DNA of 64,000 nucleotides from Pampus argenteus (taxonomy: Eukaryota; Chordata; Actinopteri; Scombriformes; Stromateidae): positions 17,273,501-17,337,500 of the forward strand of contig CM072878.1 of assembly GCA_036937835.1 (NCBI GenBank). The letters are read 5' to 3'. The position numbers were made by a program, and so were the translations under genes. Shown in pieces: positions 51,901 to 63,908 of the stretch (position 1 is the first letter of the stretch; the number at the start of each line of letters is the position of its first letter). Under the pieces are notes generated by a model. The model searched no databases, had not been told where the DNA came from, and saw nothing but the letters and a program-made list of their open reading frames with translations.

Positions 51901-54900
51901 ATAACGGTGATATATATATATATATATATACGTTATGAAGGTGTCTTGATGTGCCTCGATTTTCACTGGAAGAGTCGGACACGATTCAGATTTGTCAGCA
52001 GTGGAGGAAGCCATTTTTAATTCCCTCAACATTTTCTTTTTTTTTTTTATTAGAGGGCACAAAAGATCTGTTTTCTATGCTGACGCAGGTCCCACAAGGA
52101 TGAAGTGGCCTTTCTCAGCCCCATTCAATCTGTTTCTAATGGGATGTGTTATATTCAAAGGAGGAAGCAATAACAAAAGCACGCGATGAAGTTGAGGAAT
52201 GGAAGTGGTGTATCATATCTCACACGGGTAAGGGAGATGTAAACACTGCCTTTTTCTCTATCTCTCTCTCACACACACACACACAATAGAAAGTGCTACT
52301 GGCAATCATTTCAATAGATGTCACTGATGTCCCCACATGGTATCTAAACTTAGATATTAGCATTTGTTTTGCTTTCATTTTAACTTGAACACAGGCTGTT
52401 ACATTGAAAATGCAATATCTTTCTTAAAGCGGTTCTAACTGGTGGAATTTCAGTAAATGTTATAAATTTACTGTAAAGACGCAGGCATCAAAACACACAC
52501 ACACACACATGCATCTTTTCTCCACATCTAACCCCTCCTCGGGCAAATTATGCCGCATCCAATTCAGCAGTCTTTGCATTCAGACTCATGCAATTTTAAA
52601 TAAATCTATTATGTGCAGGCAAATGAACAGCAGACAACAAAAACTGCCTCATTCTTTCCATTACCCACAACGGCACAAAGTTGAAAAGTTAGCCATTACG
52701 CACGCATGTACAACACACACGCACACAAAAACACTCGACTCAATTAACGCATTTCAAATCATCCACAAAGTGGTACACCTACATCATTTCACACCCGCAA
52801 ATGTGTTTCGTATGCTGCACGTATTCACAGCGTGAATATGAGCATCCTTTGTCAACGTGACTGTGTGTGTGTTGTTTTCATAGTAATACTGTGCTGTCAG
52901 CTATAACCCAAAGGTGTTATCCAGTTTTTGGGTGATGCGATGTGTCACCGTGTCACCTGCCCGGTCCTAAACTTTGCATCATCATGTCAGTGTCTCCTCT
53001 GTCCTTTCCTCTACTGACACTTTTCTTTTTTTTTTTTTTTATCTGTCTGCACTTTTAAGAATTTCTTTCTGGCTCTCAGACACCAGAAGTGCTGCTGAAT
53101 ATAAAAGCCATTAATAACGGATGAAATTAGGAGTTAATAAATAACAACAAGAAGGTGAGTATAATGTGTGATGTCAACATTTAAAAGCCGTGGGACATTA
53201 AAGCTAGTAAAAATAGGGAACAACAAAAGCTTTACAGTTAAAAGAAATGAATTATCCTCCTTCTTATTCATTTTTTTTAATGGCTGTCAACATTAATAGC
53301 AGCCATAATCTCAAGGAGGTAGTGTTTTTTACTGGGACTCATTTTTGTATGAGTCATTACGAAACAATATGCAAATTATTGCTTAGTATTCACAGGTTTA
53401 GCTTTCACATGTGCTTTTTTGTGTAAAGAGCTTAATCATATTCAGAAGGAACAGATGTCTGCAATAAAACGAAACAAACAGAAAGAAAGCCAGTGGTAGT
53501 GTGATCTTTAGCAGCACAGGTGGCCCCGCAATCTGATGATGCACTGCAGCTTTTTATGCATTGAGAGGGAGAAGAGGGAGAACAGGTACATCCGTCTGTG
53601 GCTCTCTGTTATTGAGAATGACATGCTCTTCCCCCGGTTGCACCAACCTCTCATTGAGGAAATCATAAAGTATTCTAAATTAAATTATCTGATGTGCCTC
53701 CCACTGAAGGAGAGTTTTAGATGGAGCATAATACCGCTAAGGCTCATTGTCCGCGCGGGCCGTTGGCGGTAAAGTTAAATCTAATTCTCATGAGGGATGA
53801 TGGCAAGTCATACATCGCACTAAACCATCTTTCATCTCCTGTTCTGTATTTAGCAACAGGGATCACGTCCGGGTCAATCCTGCATCTGGATACGCGCACA
53901 GATCCAGTCGGAGAGAGAGGAGACAGCTCAGGCACTGGGGATGTCACGTCAAAACAGACGAAGGGAGCTTGGCACAGGTTGCTTCTGATTAAGTTAGTAT
54001 TCAGAGAGGAGCATTGGAAAGAGGGGAGCTGAGACACAATGACACCAGATTGGCTGCCTTAGATGGAGACCATCAACATGGGACTAATCAAGCCCACAAT
54101 AAACAAAAAAGCAAGCCTCCAACAGAATGGGAGCTCATTCTGTCTGAGGCGCACGGCATTAATACGCTTCTCTCTAATGACTGCATCCTCAAGGGGACGG
54201 TGTGTGTCTCATCCCATTGATTTCCACAGAAAATCGCTTGTATTGACCATAAACTGGTGCACCATTGTGCAGCATCATTACAAACCCTTTCCATCGCCTA
54301 CGACTCCCCCCCACCCTCCTCTCCAATCCCCCAACCACTCGCATTTAAATGCAAGATAATTGGCGTCTGTGGCTAACTTGTTTATTATGTATTAATAAAC
54401 TCAGAGTGTGCATAGAGACGTGTTAATTGGCTCGAGTTGGTGGTAGGCAACATACAATGCTTGCCCATATCCGGGGGAGGAGGTAGTGGTGGTGGCGGTG
54501 GGGGAGCGTCTGTCAGTCAGTCCAGCTCCTTAGGGTAAAGACAAAAAAAAAAAAGATATATCCAAAGTCTTATCTCTCTTTGCTGCTCTGGTTCTCTTCC
54601 TACCTCATCCTTACATGCCAGACAGTGGACCACCAAGGAGAGAATAGCATTCACCCTCTCTGTCGTGTCCTGCGCTGTATTTCAGCTCATTTCACTCTTG
54701 TGCTCTCGTCGTCTTTAGATATCATCTCAGATTTCATCTCTTCCTCTTTTTTTTCTTCACAATTACAGCCCATTGCAAGTGAGAAGGCTCCAAACCTCTG
54801 CTTCCATAAAGGGGTCAGGGTGGCATCGGATGACCCCTGATGAGATAGCACAGAGCCTCTCTGACTGTCCACTGGTCCTAATCAGAGATTTAGTAATCAC

Positions 54901-55284
54901 CTGCTGCAGAGATCAATCAGAAATAATTACAACACAGCCAGACAAACCTGCAAATACTAGACTGCAACATGGGTGGTGGTGGTGGTGGAGGCTCAATTAA
55001 AATCTTAAATATCTATTGTTGTGTGTTTCTTGAAGGTATTTGAGGCTGTGAGCAGTTCACGTTTATCAGTGACAGACAGAGAGAGAAGAAGAGGACGACC
55101 TTAAAAAAAATGATCTTACTCTGCTGACATTATCTAAACAAACCTCACACACACACACACGCACACACACACACACACATTGCTACCACCACATAAGGGC
55201 TGCAGGGTGGTGTTGCCATAGCAACGGGGAAAGGTAATGGCCATGTTCTTGAGCTCATGCTGCAGGGGGTGACGGGCAAAAGAG

Positions 55285-55326
<42 letters not shown>

Positions 55327-55544
55327 AGAGGGGAGTCGGGGAGGGGGGGTGAAAGTGAGTCAGACTTATGAACTAATGATAAGAGCTTTAACTTCAAATC
55401 TGCCATCATACTGTCACCATCCACCGAGGAGCAGCAGCGACAACTCCACAGAACAAGATTGGAGAACGTTTGAAGAAATGCACTAAGTTCTCAGCAACAG
55501 TGATGCCATGCTGTCTATTCTGACTATAAAGCAAGAAATCACTG

Positions 55545-55586
55545 TCTGTCTCTCTCTCTGTCTGTCTGTCTGTCTGTCTGTCTGTC
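55545..55586 (+). repeat. (TCTG)n microsatellite
   Basis: About 42 bases of TCTG/TC repeats. It sits at the left edge of a longer sequence resembling a dispersed fish repeat. Confidence 0.95.
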
Positions 55587-56150
55587 CTTTGCATATCTTA
55601 AGAACCATTCAGCCAATAAACTTCACACTTCCTGGGTGGATTGCTGGGGACTCAAAGGAGCGCATTGCCAAATTTGGTGTAACTCGGACATACATTTAAT
55701 ATTAATAAGCTTTGAATAAACAAGCAAACAGCAGAGTGGGCCTTCAGGGCTCTGCCAATGCATGTCAAACGGCTGAAGATCAGAGTATGCCCTAAACAGA
55801 GAAAAGTAGACAGTGAAAAAAGTTTGGACATGCAGCATGTTTAATATTTGATATACAATATCTTTGAATAAACAAGCGAAACAGAGCAAGCAGGAGTAAA
55901 GAAAGAGCAGGGTGTTGAAGTGGTGACCGCTCTCTGCTGCTGCTGAAGTGAAGCATTTCTCTGAATCTGAGAATGAGTTTGGGTTAGTTTGAGTGCATAA
56001 TATTCAAATAACGAAATAATATTGTGTTCATTAAACTCTCTGGTTCCGCGCACGAGTTGTTTTCACCAAAACATATTCGATCGGAGCTGTACAGCGAAGT
56101 GAGAGAAATAGTTTTCACATGACGTGCTAAAAGTAGACAGTGAAAAAACA
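55587..56150. repeat. probable degenerate interspersed repeat with internal duplications
   Basis: Two exact words recur: CTTTGAATAAACAAGC at 55710-55725 and 55862-55877, and AAAAGTAGACAGTGAAAAAA at 55802-55821 and 56129-56148. The start, following the TCTG array, has the look of a dispersed teleost repeat (ACTTCACACTTCCTGGGTGG). No transposase or reverse transcriptase coding remains. Confidence 0.45.
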
Positions 56151-58819
56151 CAGCTGAAAACACAGAGCGGACAGGCTACTTCCCACAGGCAGTTCAAAAC
56201 CAGTATGTCTCATATAAGCACAAATATACCCACTCAAATGATTCGAACCGAAGCCGCAGAAAATATGAAGTTCTGTTTATATATTTCATGTTCAAAATGC
56301 AGCCCTCATTATATTTAAAAAACACTATTAGTATCCACTATTTTCATGTTGTTGGTGAATGTATTCATTCACACCTCACATCAACAGTGTTTATTAGTCC
56401 AGTGTTGCAGAGGCCAAGAGATCAGCCCGTTCTGCACAGGCACGTTTTGAACAGTTTGCTTTTTAAAAGCGTTTATTAGCTGGAACATCCGGCTAATGTG
56501 GTTAACGCTGTTGTTGCAGAGAGAACCGCTGGGCGTCTTCATGCATGGCCTTCCCTCATCACCCTAGGGTATGAATAAATGATCCCTAATGCAATGAGCT
56601 AACCCTTTAACCAACACTGATGACCATTTGTGTGTGTATGTGTGTGTGTGTGTGTGTGTGTGCTTGAGTGTGATTAAATATTACTGAGAAGTGCAAATAA
56701 TTTAATCATACCTCAGCAGTGCAGAACCTATAGACGGCTGTTTAAGTGTTGGGAAGCTTCAGGGTTTCATTCATAATTAACATAAATCATCTTTGCATAT
56801 ATGCCTGCAGATACCGAGTGTGTTTATGTCATGACCTTGTGTGACCTCATTGCATTTTATAGGTTAAGGCAATACAGATGAAATCATATATTTAAAAAAA
56901 AATAAAAAATAAACTGGTGTTACATGCAATAAAATTTGTTTTACTTATAAATATTACATATGTAAAAAACAAAAACAAAACAAAACTTCAGTAACTTAAT
57001 GTCCTCAACACGATTATAAATCATATTTAAGTATTTTCCAGCCTTTTATCTATTGTTAAATTCATCCAGTGATAATTTTATTCAAATATGAATTTAATAG
57101 AAATGTGGATTATATTTCTTCAGGTGTTATTTGCACAACACTCTTCTCTCGTTTCCTTTTTCTTGCTATATTTATGTTATTCTAAAGCAGTCGATGTGAG
57201 TTGAGGTGCGTAGGCTGCACTGAATAACAGCATGAAAATTATCTTTAGGCCACCCTGCCAATTAAATATAGTTTATTAATTTCTCCATCTCTCGCAGAGT
57301 TGGTCATCACCTGTTCCTGTGGTTTCTCCTCCCCTCCTTCTCCTCCTCCTCCTCTTTTTTCACTGCTTGATGCTTCCCTTTGTGTCACTTTGCCCACACG
57401 ATGACAGGGGGGGCTTTTAAAAATAGAGACGATCCACCCAGATTACAGCGTTTTTAATTACAGAGCTGGAGATGCAGTGGGGGTGTAGAGGCCCCTTCCA
57501 CTGACAGGGAGTGGGGAGATTTGAGGAGGGAGGGCGAGTTGGAAGTACAGTGAATGTAAACTGTGCACTAATTAGTGTCGTCTGCCATAATGAAGCTCTC
57601 TCGCTGTAACTGTCTATTATACAATGTTGGCTGTGTGGCGTTCTGAGCGCTCCATAAACGCACACCTGTGGCCACATCACAGTTATTGTAAATATTAATC
57701 CAAAAGAAACAAAAAATCACTAAACTATATTAATCAGAACAAAGTTTTAGAGATGGCTGATTCATATTGTAAGCACTATATAAACAGTTAATGGTTTATA
57801 ATGCAATAAACCGTAACATATTTGAGTTCAAATTGTTAACTTGAATATTTAAATATAGATATTCTAGCAGTCACATACTGATATTTTCATATTGTGTAAT
57901 ATTAAGTGATTATACAGCTATATAATTCTTATTATATGGAGATTTAGTTAGTATGTGATGCATATATATATAGATACAAAATACAGTTGCAATGATGCAA
58001 ACAAAACTTTTCTACATTACATTACAAACCACATAATGTTCCCTTTATGAACCACAGCTCAAGATTTTCATAATCATTCCTCCAGAAAAATTCATTAGAA
58101 ATCAAGAACATTTTCACTAAATAGTGCGGCCCTCTTATAATGAGAAATAAAATATAAATGATACATTGCACATAGTTTCTACAGCTAATCATAATGTACC
58201 TGAACGTAATTATGCACCCAGAAATCTTATATAGACTTTTGGATAAATGTTGTTTCACATAAGGCTGGACATCATAAATAATACACTGCAATCTATTATA
58301 AAAAAAATAATAATTTCACCTTTGGTCCAAAGTTTGGTTTGTCTGTTTAAAGTCACAGTATAATGTTGTTAAATAGTAGACATGCATACTTTATATTAGT
58401 ACTTGTAGTAATAAACACATCACCGAAACAACGTGCATTTTCATACATTACATACATACATCATGTTTCATCCTGCACCATAATAAATATCACTTTTTAA
58501 ATATATAAGATGCGTCTTCAGCATGTTAAAAAGAAAGCAGTGTGACTTCAAACTATTAATATCTATAAGGTGTCGCTATCACCGCATGTAGAAATTCATT
58601 TAAGTTTATCATTTGATGACTATCATATAAAAAATAATCACACCCAATGTGAAAAAGCCTCAACGTGGGTGGATACTTTATTTTTATTTTTTTATAGGCG
58701 ATATATAATAATTTTAGTTTCTTCGAGTTACCAGCTGCTCTGCTGTCAGCTTCCAAAGTGAGTTTACTAATTATATGAGCTTGTATGCATACTGTAGGTC
58801 AATGTAGTGATCACAGACC

Positions 58820-58863
<44 letters not shown>

Positions 58864-59004
58864 AGTATTTGTGTGTATGTGTTATGTGGGTGATTGTGTT
58901 TTGACACCTTAGCAACCTGTTACCGAGTGCCTCTGCACTTCAGCAAACAGGTTAGATTTACATACTGAGTATCTTGTAAATAATATCAGCTAAAGCTCTC
59001 ACAT

Positions 59005-59073
59005 ATGGCGTGGACAGAAGCTATTTATCCACACTTTCAGCCGTATGATCCACATGCTTTTCAGATACTTCCA
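59005..59073 (+). CDS. possible prr29 first exon (phase unresolved)
   Basis: An ATG at 59005 opens 23 codons (MAWTEAIYPHFQPYDPHAFQ, ILP) ending at a strong donor (CCA|gtaagt) 270 bases upstream of the first certain prr29 exon. The composition is plausible for a proline-rich N-terminus. However, it ends in phase 0 while the next exon needs one base from upstream, so either an extra exon lies between, another acceptor is used, or this is not an exon. Confidence 0.3.
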
Positions 59074-59343
59074 GTAAGTGTTCATTAATTTTCACTCTCT
59101 TCTTCTGCAGGTTATTAGAGTTGTCAGTTAAAGCTCTCTTTATCTTTGCAACAACTAGCAGATTGTTTCTTTGTTTCTTAGCTCAAACACAAAACCCCCT
59201 CACCGATCCCGAGTCTTACGTCATAATACAATTGTTTCTAGTATCAGAAGGAGTGATGTTTTTAATATTATTTTTTTGGGGTATGGGAAGATAATCGCCT
59301 GATTCTTCCTCCTGGAGCTTCACCTCCTGTAGTTTATTCTCAG

Positions 59344-60685
59344 CCACTGTGCCTCCAGGCGGAGAGCCTCATTATGTTTCCATCTCTCCTCCCAAGGCTC
59401 CTCAGCAGCCCACCACTATCCTGCAGCAGCTCCCGGCGTCCATGATGCCCCCCGGCTCCGCACCCTCCATTAGACCTGGTGGTCACGTCAAGGAGGGTAT
59501 GGCAGACTGTCACCACACACAAACTCAAATCTCAGGATTTTACACTCACAGCCGTTTTTTTTGCCTGTCTGTCACATTAGCAGCTTCTTTGCAAGCACTC
59601 AGATATATTATTTATGGTCTACTTACTTATGGTACCAGCTTGGACAGTTACATGAAATGTGTGTGTGTGTTTGTGTGTGTGTGTGTGCAGGAGTTTGAGT
59701 GTGCTGCAGCTATTCAGTTATAAATTGTTTTGTGAGCCACTAGCAAACGTTGAAATGGTTTTTAAGCAGCTTTTAGTCGTGGCGAGCAATTGGAAAACTA
59801 CTAGTCATTCCCCAGAAGTGCATATGCATTATGGGATGTAGTAATTACTGCCAAAGTCCAATTACAGCATCACATTGAGTTGAGCTGCATTTATAAAACA
59901 ACTTAACTCCAGACTAAATATACCTCAAAGTTAAATCTTATCCACTCAGTGTCTGGAAAAGTGTTAAAAAAAACACCCAGGTACATTTTCTCCTGCTGAT
60001 GTAATCTGACCTATTGTACCTTTTTGTTGCCAAAGTTACCAGCAGATTATCCGCCCCGCTGACAGGTGTGTGAATTTGTTTATCTCATTTGCTTTCATTT
60101 TGTTGAATTAAAAATTCTGGGTTATTAATATGCATCTGTCATTATGAACACGAGCTGAATATCAACGGCACAATCAGTTTTATTATTTTCTGTGAAGCCG
60201 GCGAAAGACAAGAGAAAATAACCTGGATGTTATATTTGAGAACGACCACACAGTTGTCATCCAGCCCAGGCAGCCTTCACGTGTTTCAGTGATTCACATG
60301 TTATCTGCTGCACAGATCGTTTACATATATGTGCTAGTAAATAACAGGTGACGTCATTCCTATTGCTCAGAAAGCATTTAATAAATCCGGGTGACTGATA
60401 TTGCTTAAAACAACAAACTCGGATAGACCTTCCTAAATGTTTTGCCTGACACAGAAAGCTTATTTATATTGCTGGGAAGGAATTAAATAATTTAGTGAGG
60501 TGAGTCATTGCCAAATAAATATTGAGTGACAAGGAGCTTAGAAAATTGAGCTTGGCACCTCCACATTCACCACCTCAGTTTGACACAATGTGGGTTAATC
60601 ACCCAGTCACCCGAGGGAGAAGGAAAGAATAGCAGGCTGATAAAATAGATACGACAATCAATGAATCCTCAGATAGTGGATAAAT

Positions 60686-60728
<43 letters not shown>

Positions 60729-62102
60729 TCTCTGAATATGCAGACCTGGTGGAGCTGATGATGATCCAGAACGCCCAGATGCACCAGGTCATCATGAACA
60801 ACATGACCATGTCGGCTCTCAGATCATTCGGATACTCCGAGGTGGGTCAGCAGCAGCATCAGCAGTAACGTTTACGAACTTGATCAGTTTAGATCATCAT
60901 GAAACTGAGTTTAAAGTCAACCTTTTCACATGCATATCATATGTACACTCTCTGACTTTCTTATTTTCATCCAAAAGTTTCTTTACAGCCGTGTAAAAAC
61001 TGCTTTTCTTTATTAGACGCGCAGAGATTTGGTTATAATTCAAGAGAACGAGGCTGACTCAGAGATATACCACCACTATTACCAGCCTGCCCCGTACTTG
61101 TCCTACCCTGCATGGCTCCTGCCTCCGGCCACACAAGTCCAGGACATCAACAAACCCACCTCCGCTCCACCACGCAGACACAGGTGATCACAGCTCCTGC
61201 ATGTCCGTTACATTTCACATGACACCTGAGAATTAACTGTCAGATGAAGTCAAAAGGGGCGTCTCTCATTCTGAAAGTAATCAGATTTATTTTCCTTTAG
61301 ACGTTTGTATCAAATCATCACCTGCTGGCAGACTTGAAGCTTTTATACCAGACGCCAGAGTCTGATTTAGACAGACAGAGCAAATCTAGAAGACGTTGAT
61401 TAAAAGGGATGGGACATTTTCTGTAACAGCAGCCCTACTGCGTCAGCGACTGTGCTCATACCTATAACTGCTTTGGTAAAGAAAACAGTTGTGGCAGAAC
61501 CATATTTTAAATGTATGATGTTGTCGTCATCATGATAGACTGCAAAAGATTATTTGACATCATGACACCGTGACCGTGACCATCGATGGATGTTTAGAGA
61601 GATCGATGGGGAGTGGTATTAGCCTAGCTCATGTAATATAAAGCATACATTCATAATACTCATAATATTGCCTGGATTTTGCTCATTCAATATCAGTAAG
61701 ATAAAAACACACCAATGCATGTTTTTGTGTTTCCTCCTCATCCTCCTCATCCTCCTCATCCTCCTCCTCGTCCTGCTAGTGCCCCCATTGGGTCTGTGGG
61801 AGCCGACTTCACCCCCGCAGCAGGTAAAAAAAAACAACAAAAAAACAACAACACAGCAACACCCAGCTAACAGCCAATTAACATGGCCTGCTGCCGTGAT
61901 GTCACAGGGCTTTTGAAAATTGAGTGATGGAGGAAAGGTGACAACAGCAAGCTTCGCAGTATGATTGTTGATTGAGGAAGGCACTGATTGGGGTCGCTGT
62001 GAATGATTACGGTGTTGTTGAACGGCTGAAGAGTTCATCGTAAAACGTTGATTTATCTTTTGTTTTTGTGTAGAGTACAACGGAGCTGCTGAGGGGCCGT
62101 AG
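59344..62102 (+). CDS. prr29: proline-rich protein 29
   Basis: Uncharacterised vertebrate protein of the human PRR29 (C17orf72) family. Exons: 59344-59496, 60744-60841, 61017-61183, 61780-61823 and 62074-62102, all with GT-AG introns and continuous frame, giving 162 residues plus TAG; the N-terminal exon is uncertain. Homology to human: TTILQQLPASMMPPGSAPS and RPGGHVKE-DLVELMMIQNAQMHQ against human VTFLQPLSWAVPP and [20 protein letters not shown]. Then YHHYYQPAPYLSYPAWLLPP against HHHYLPCLMPSLGP, and APIGSVGADFTPAA against ATGTVGADVPPA. No known domain or membrane segment; proline- and methionine-rich. In human it lies near the MRC2/TLK2 region of 17q23, which agrees with this location. Confidence 0.85.
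60687..60725 (+). repeat. prr29: (TG)n microsatellite before a prr29 acceptor
   Basis: About 39 bases of TG, ending about 18 bases before the acceptor of exon 60744-60841. Confidence 0.96.
61737..61771 (+). repeat. prr29: (CCTCAT)n pyrimidine-rich repeat before a prr29 acceptor
   Basis: Imperfect TCCTCA/TCCTCC hexamer repeats that also act as the pyrimidine tract of the acceptor for the short exon 61780-61823. Confidence 0.9.
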
Positions 62103-62199
62103 CAGAGGCAGAGAAGAAGAGAGTGATTATTGGATCAAACATGTTCCTTCTATAAAACAATTATTATTCATCATTATTTAACATGTTGATACTAATCAC

Positions 62200-62205
62200 A
62201 ATAAA
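62200..62205 (+). terminator. prr29: prr29 polyadenylation signal AATAAA
   Basis: A canonical AATAAA lies about 98 bases after the TAG stop and is followed by a T-rich downstream element, so the prr29 3'UTR is probably only about 120 bases. Confidence 0.65.
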
Positions 62206-63640
62206 TCTTTTTTTTTTGTCAATCACACTTTTTTTTTTTTTTTTCAAACTGCATTACTCAAGTTATCCAGTAGGGGGCAGCAACAGATGTTAAGTGGGAG
62301 GACCTCTGCTGTACAATGGACGTAACCAACAAGCAAGATGTATTGACAAGCACTCACAGCGATGTAAAGTGCTGATTTAGGCCATAACATATTGTGCTAC
62401 TGTGGACAACATAACAAACGGTCTACTGCTGCGTGACCTTGTCTTTAAATACACCGTGATGAGTACTTAAAGGTTAACAGGAGACATACCTATCAACCCC
62501 TACAGGTGATGACAAATAATGCATCAAAACGTAAAAAAGCTTTAAAGTGTTGAAATTTAAAAAGTCAGATTGTAAAAGTAAAGTAGGAAGGTAAAAGTGC
62601 TTATTTAATGCACAGCGCAGTGGTTTGCATTAACTTGCTTGCAGTAGCAGCTTGCCAAATGGGATAATACAGCGAGTACGATGCAGCTGCGACAGCTGAG
62701 GCATACAGTATAGGAAAGAATTTCAATATCAATTTACTAGATTTGCCTGTGACAACACACGCCATCTCAATTCCTCACATTCCTTGGCACCCACTAAAAA
62801 TAGTTTGAGGGTTTTTTTTGGGGGGAGCGGCTTCATTTGGAGTTTGAGGGCTGAGTTGTAGCATGACAGTGCAGGATGGGGAAGGTGACATGCCAGTGGC
62901 AATGTGGGAGGATAGTTTTAAAGATGTGGAGTGAAGGCAGCACACCCAAATCTCAGATAAAACACTAGGATTAAGAGCTCAAATGGGAGGAACGTGCCAA
63001 TACGGCTGTCTCTCCACTGTCTCCAGGGCAATGCCAATGTTTACCCAGCTATTAATATCAAACCACCACACGCCGCCCATCACAGGGAGAATGACGAACG
63101 AGGAAGAGGGACAGTAAATCAGGATGGGGGTTGAAAGACACAAAAACGTTGGCTGGTGGTCGGAATAAGTAATAATTAATAAGTTAAATGAAGTAAATTG
63201 TTTGATTTGGAGAGTAAATGAATAACAAAAGGAGGCGGAGAAGTACATCCAGTACAGCTCTGCACATTAACAGGGGAACAGTGCGTACTGTGTTGAGAAC
63301 GAAGCCAAACGCGGGAGGTGAAACATGAAAGATAAATGAGGGGAAGTAATGTGGTGAAGCAGGCTTTGTTATCGTAGTCGTTGTTCAGATGTGTGTGTCC
63401 AAATTATGCGAGAAAGATTCCCAGATGTCTATTTCAGCTGTTTATACTGGCAGCTTGTTGTGTCTCTTACAATACATTATTTTCCATGTTGATTATGTTC
63501 TTCTCACTGTTTGTTATCAATATGTGTTAATCAGGTTACAATAAGCTTTGAAAACTAAACCATGAAATGTAAGATTATGTTCGTGTTGCATCGTCGGGAG
63601 GAAAAACACAGTGAGAGAAGGAGCGGAGCGTGACTCAGCT
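62206..63640. other. interval right of prr29
   Basis: No established gene. A plus-strand acceptor-like sequence at 63010-63026 followed by 35 open codons is discussed under findings. G-rich and A-rich segments occur near 62813-62830 and 63640-63680. Confidence 0.45.
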
Positions 63641-63855
63641 TTTATTAGTACAAAAAAATAAAAATCTAGGAAAAAAAAACATTCAAACATTTCAGCATCA
63701 TTGAAAACATGTGCAGTTCATTACAAGCACTAATACAGTATCTGTTCCTCTATCAAATATATGAGCTGCCACTCAACTAACGTGGCACATCAGTTAATAC
63801 ACAGTAAAGAACAGGTTATTAGATTTTCTAAGTCCTCTTGATTAGAGATGTCAGG

Positions 63856-63908
<53 letters not shown>

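Larger units (their letters stand above)
48976..59004. other. rprml-prr29 intergenic interval, 10 kb
   Basis: No convincing coding gene on either strand. Repeats: (TA)n at about 51911-51930, AC runs at 52271-52284 and 52494-52510, T run 53025-53040, AC/GT arrays at 55144-55180, 55287-55323, 56630-56661 and 58822-58861, and (TCTG)n at about 55545-55586. A repeat-like module with internal direct duplications occupies about 55545-56150. Non-repetitive motif-rich blocks at about 54000-54440 and 57410-57680 are candidate regulatory elements. Confidence 0.55.

Noticed and set aside
51901..51937. ATAACG...(TA)n...CGTTAT palindrome
   Set aside because: It could form a hairpin, but it is explained by a TA microsatellite with six flanking complementary bases; no precursor-like features.
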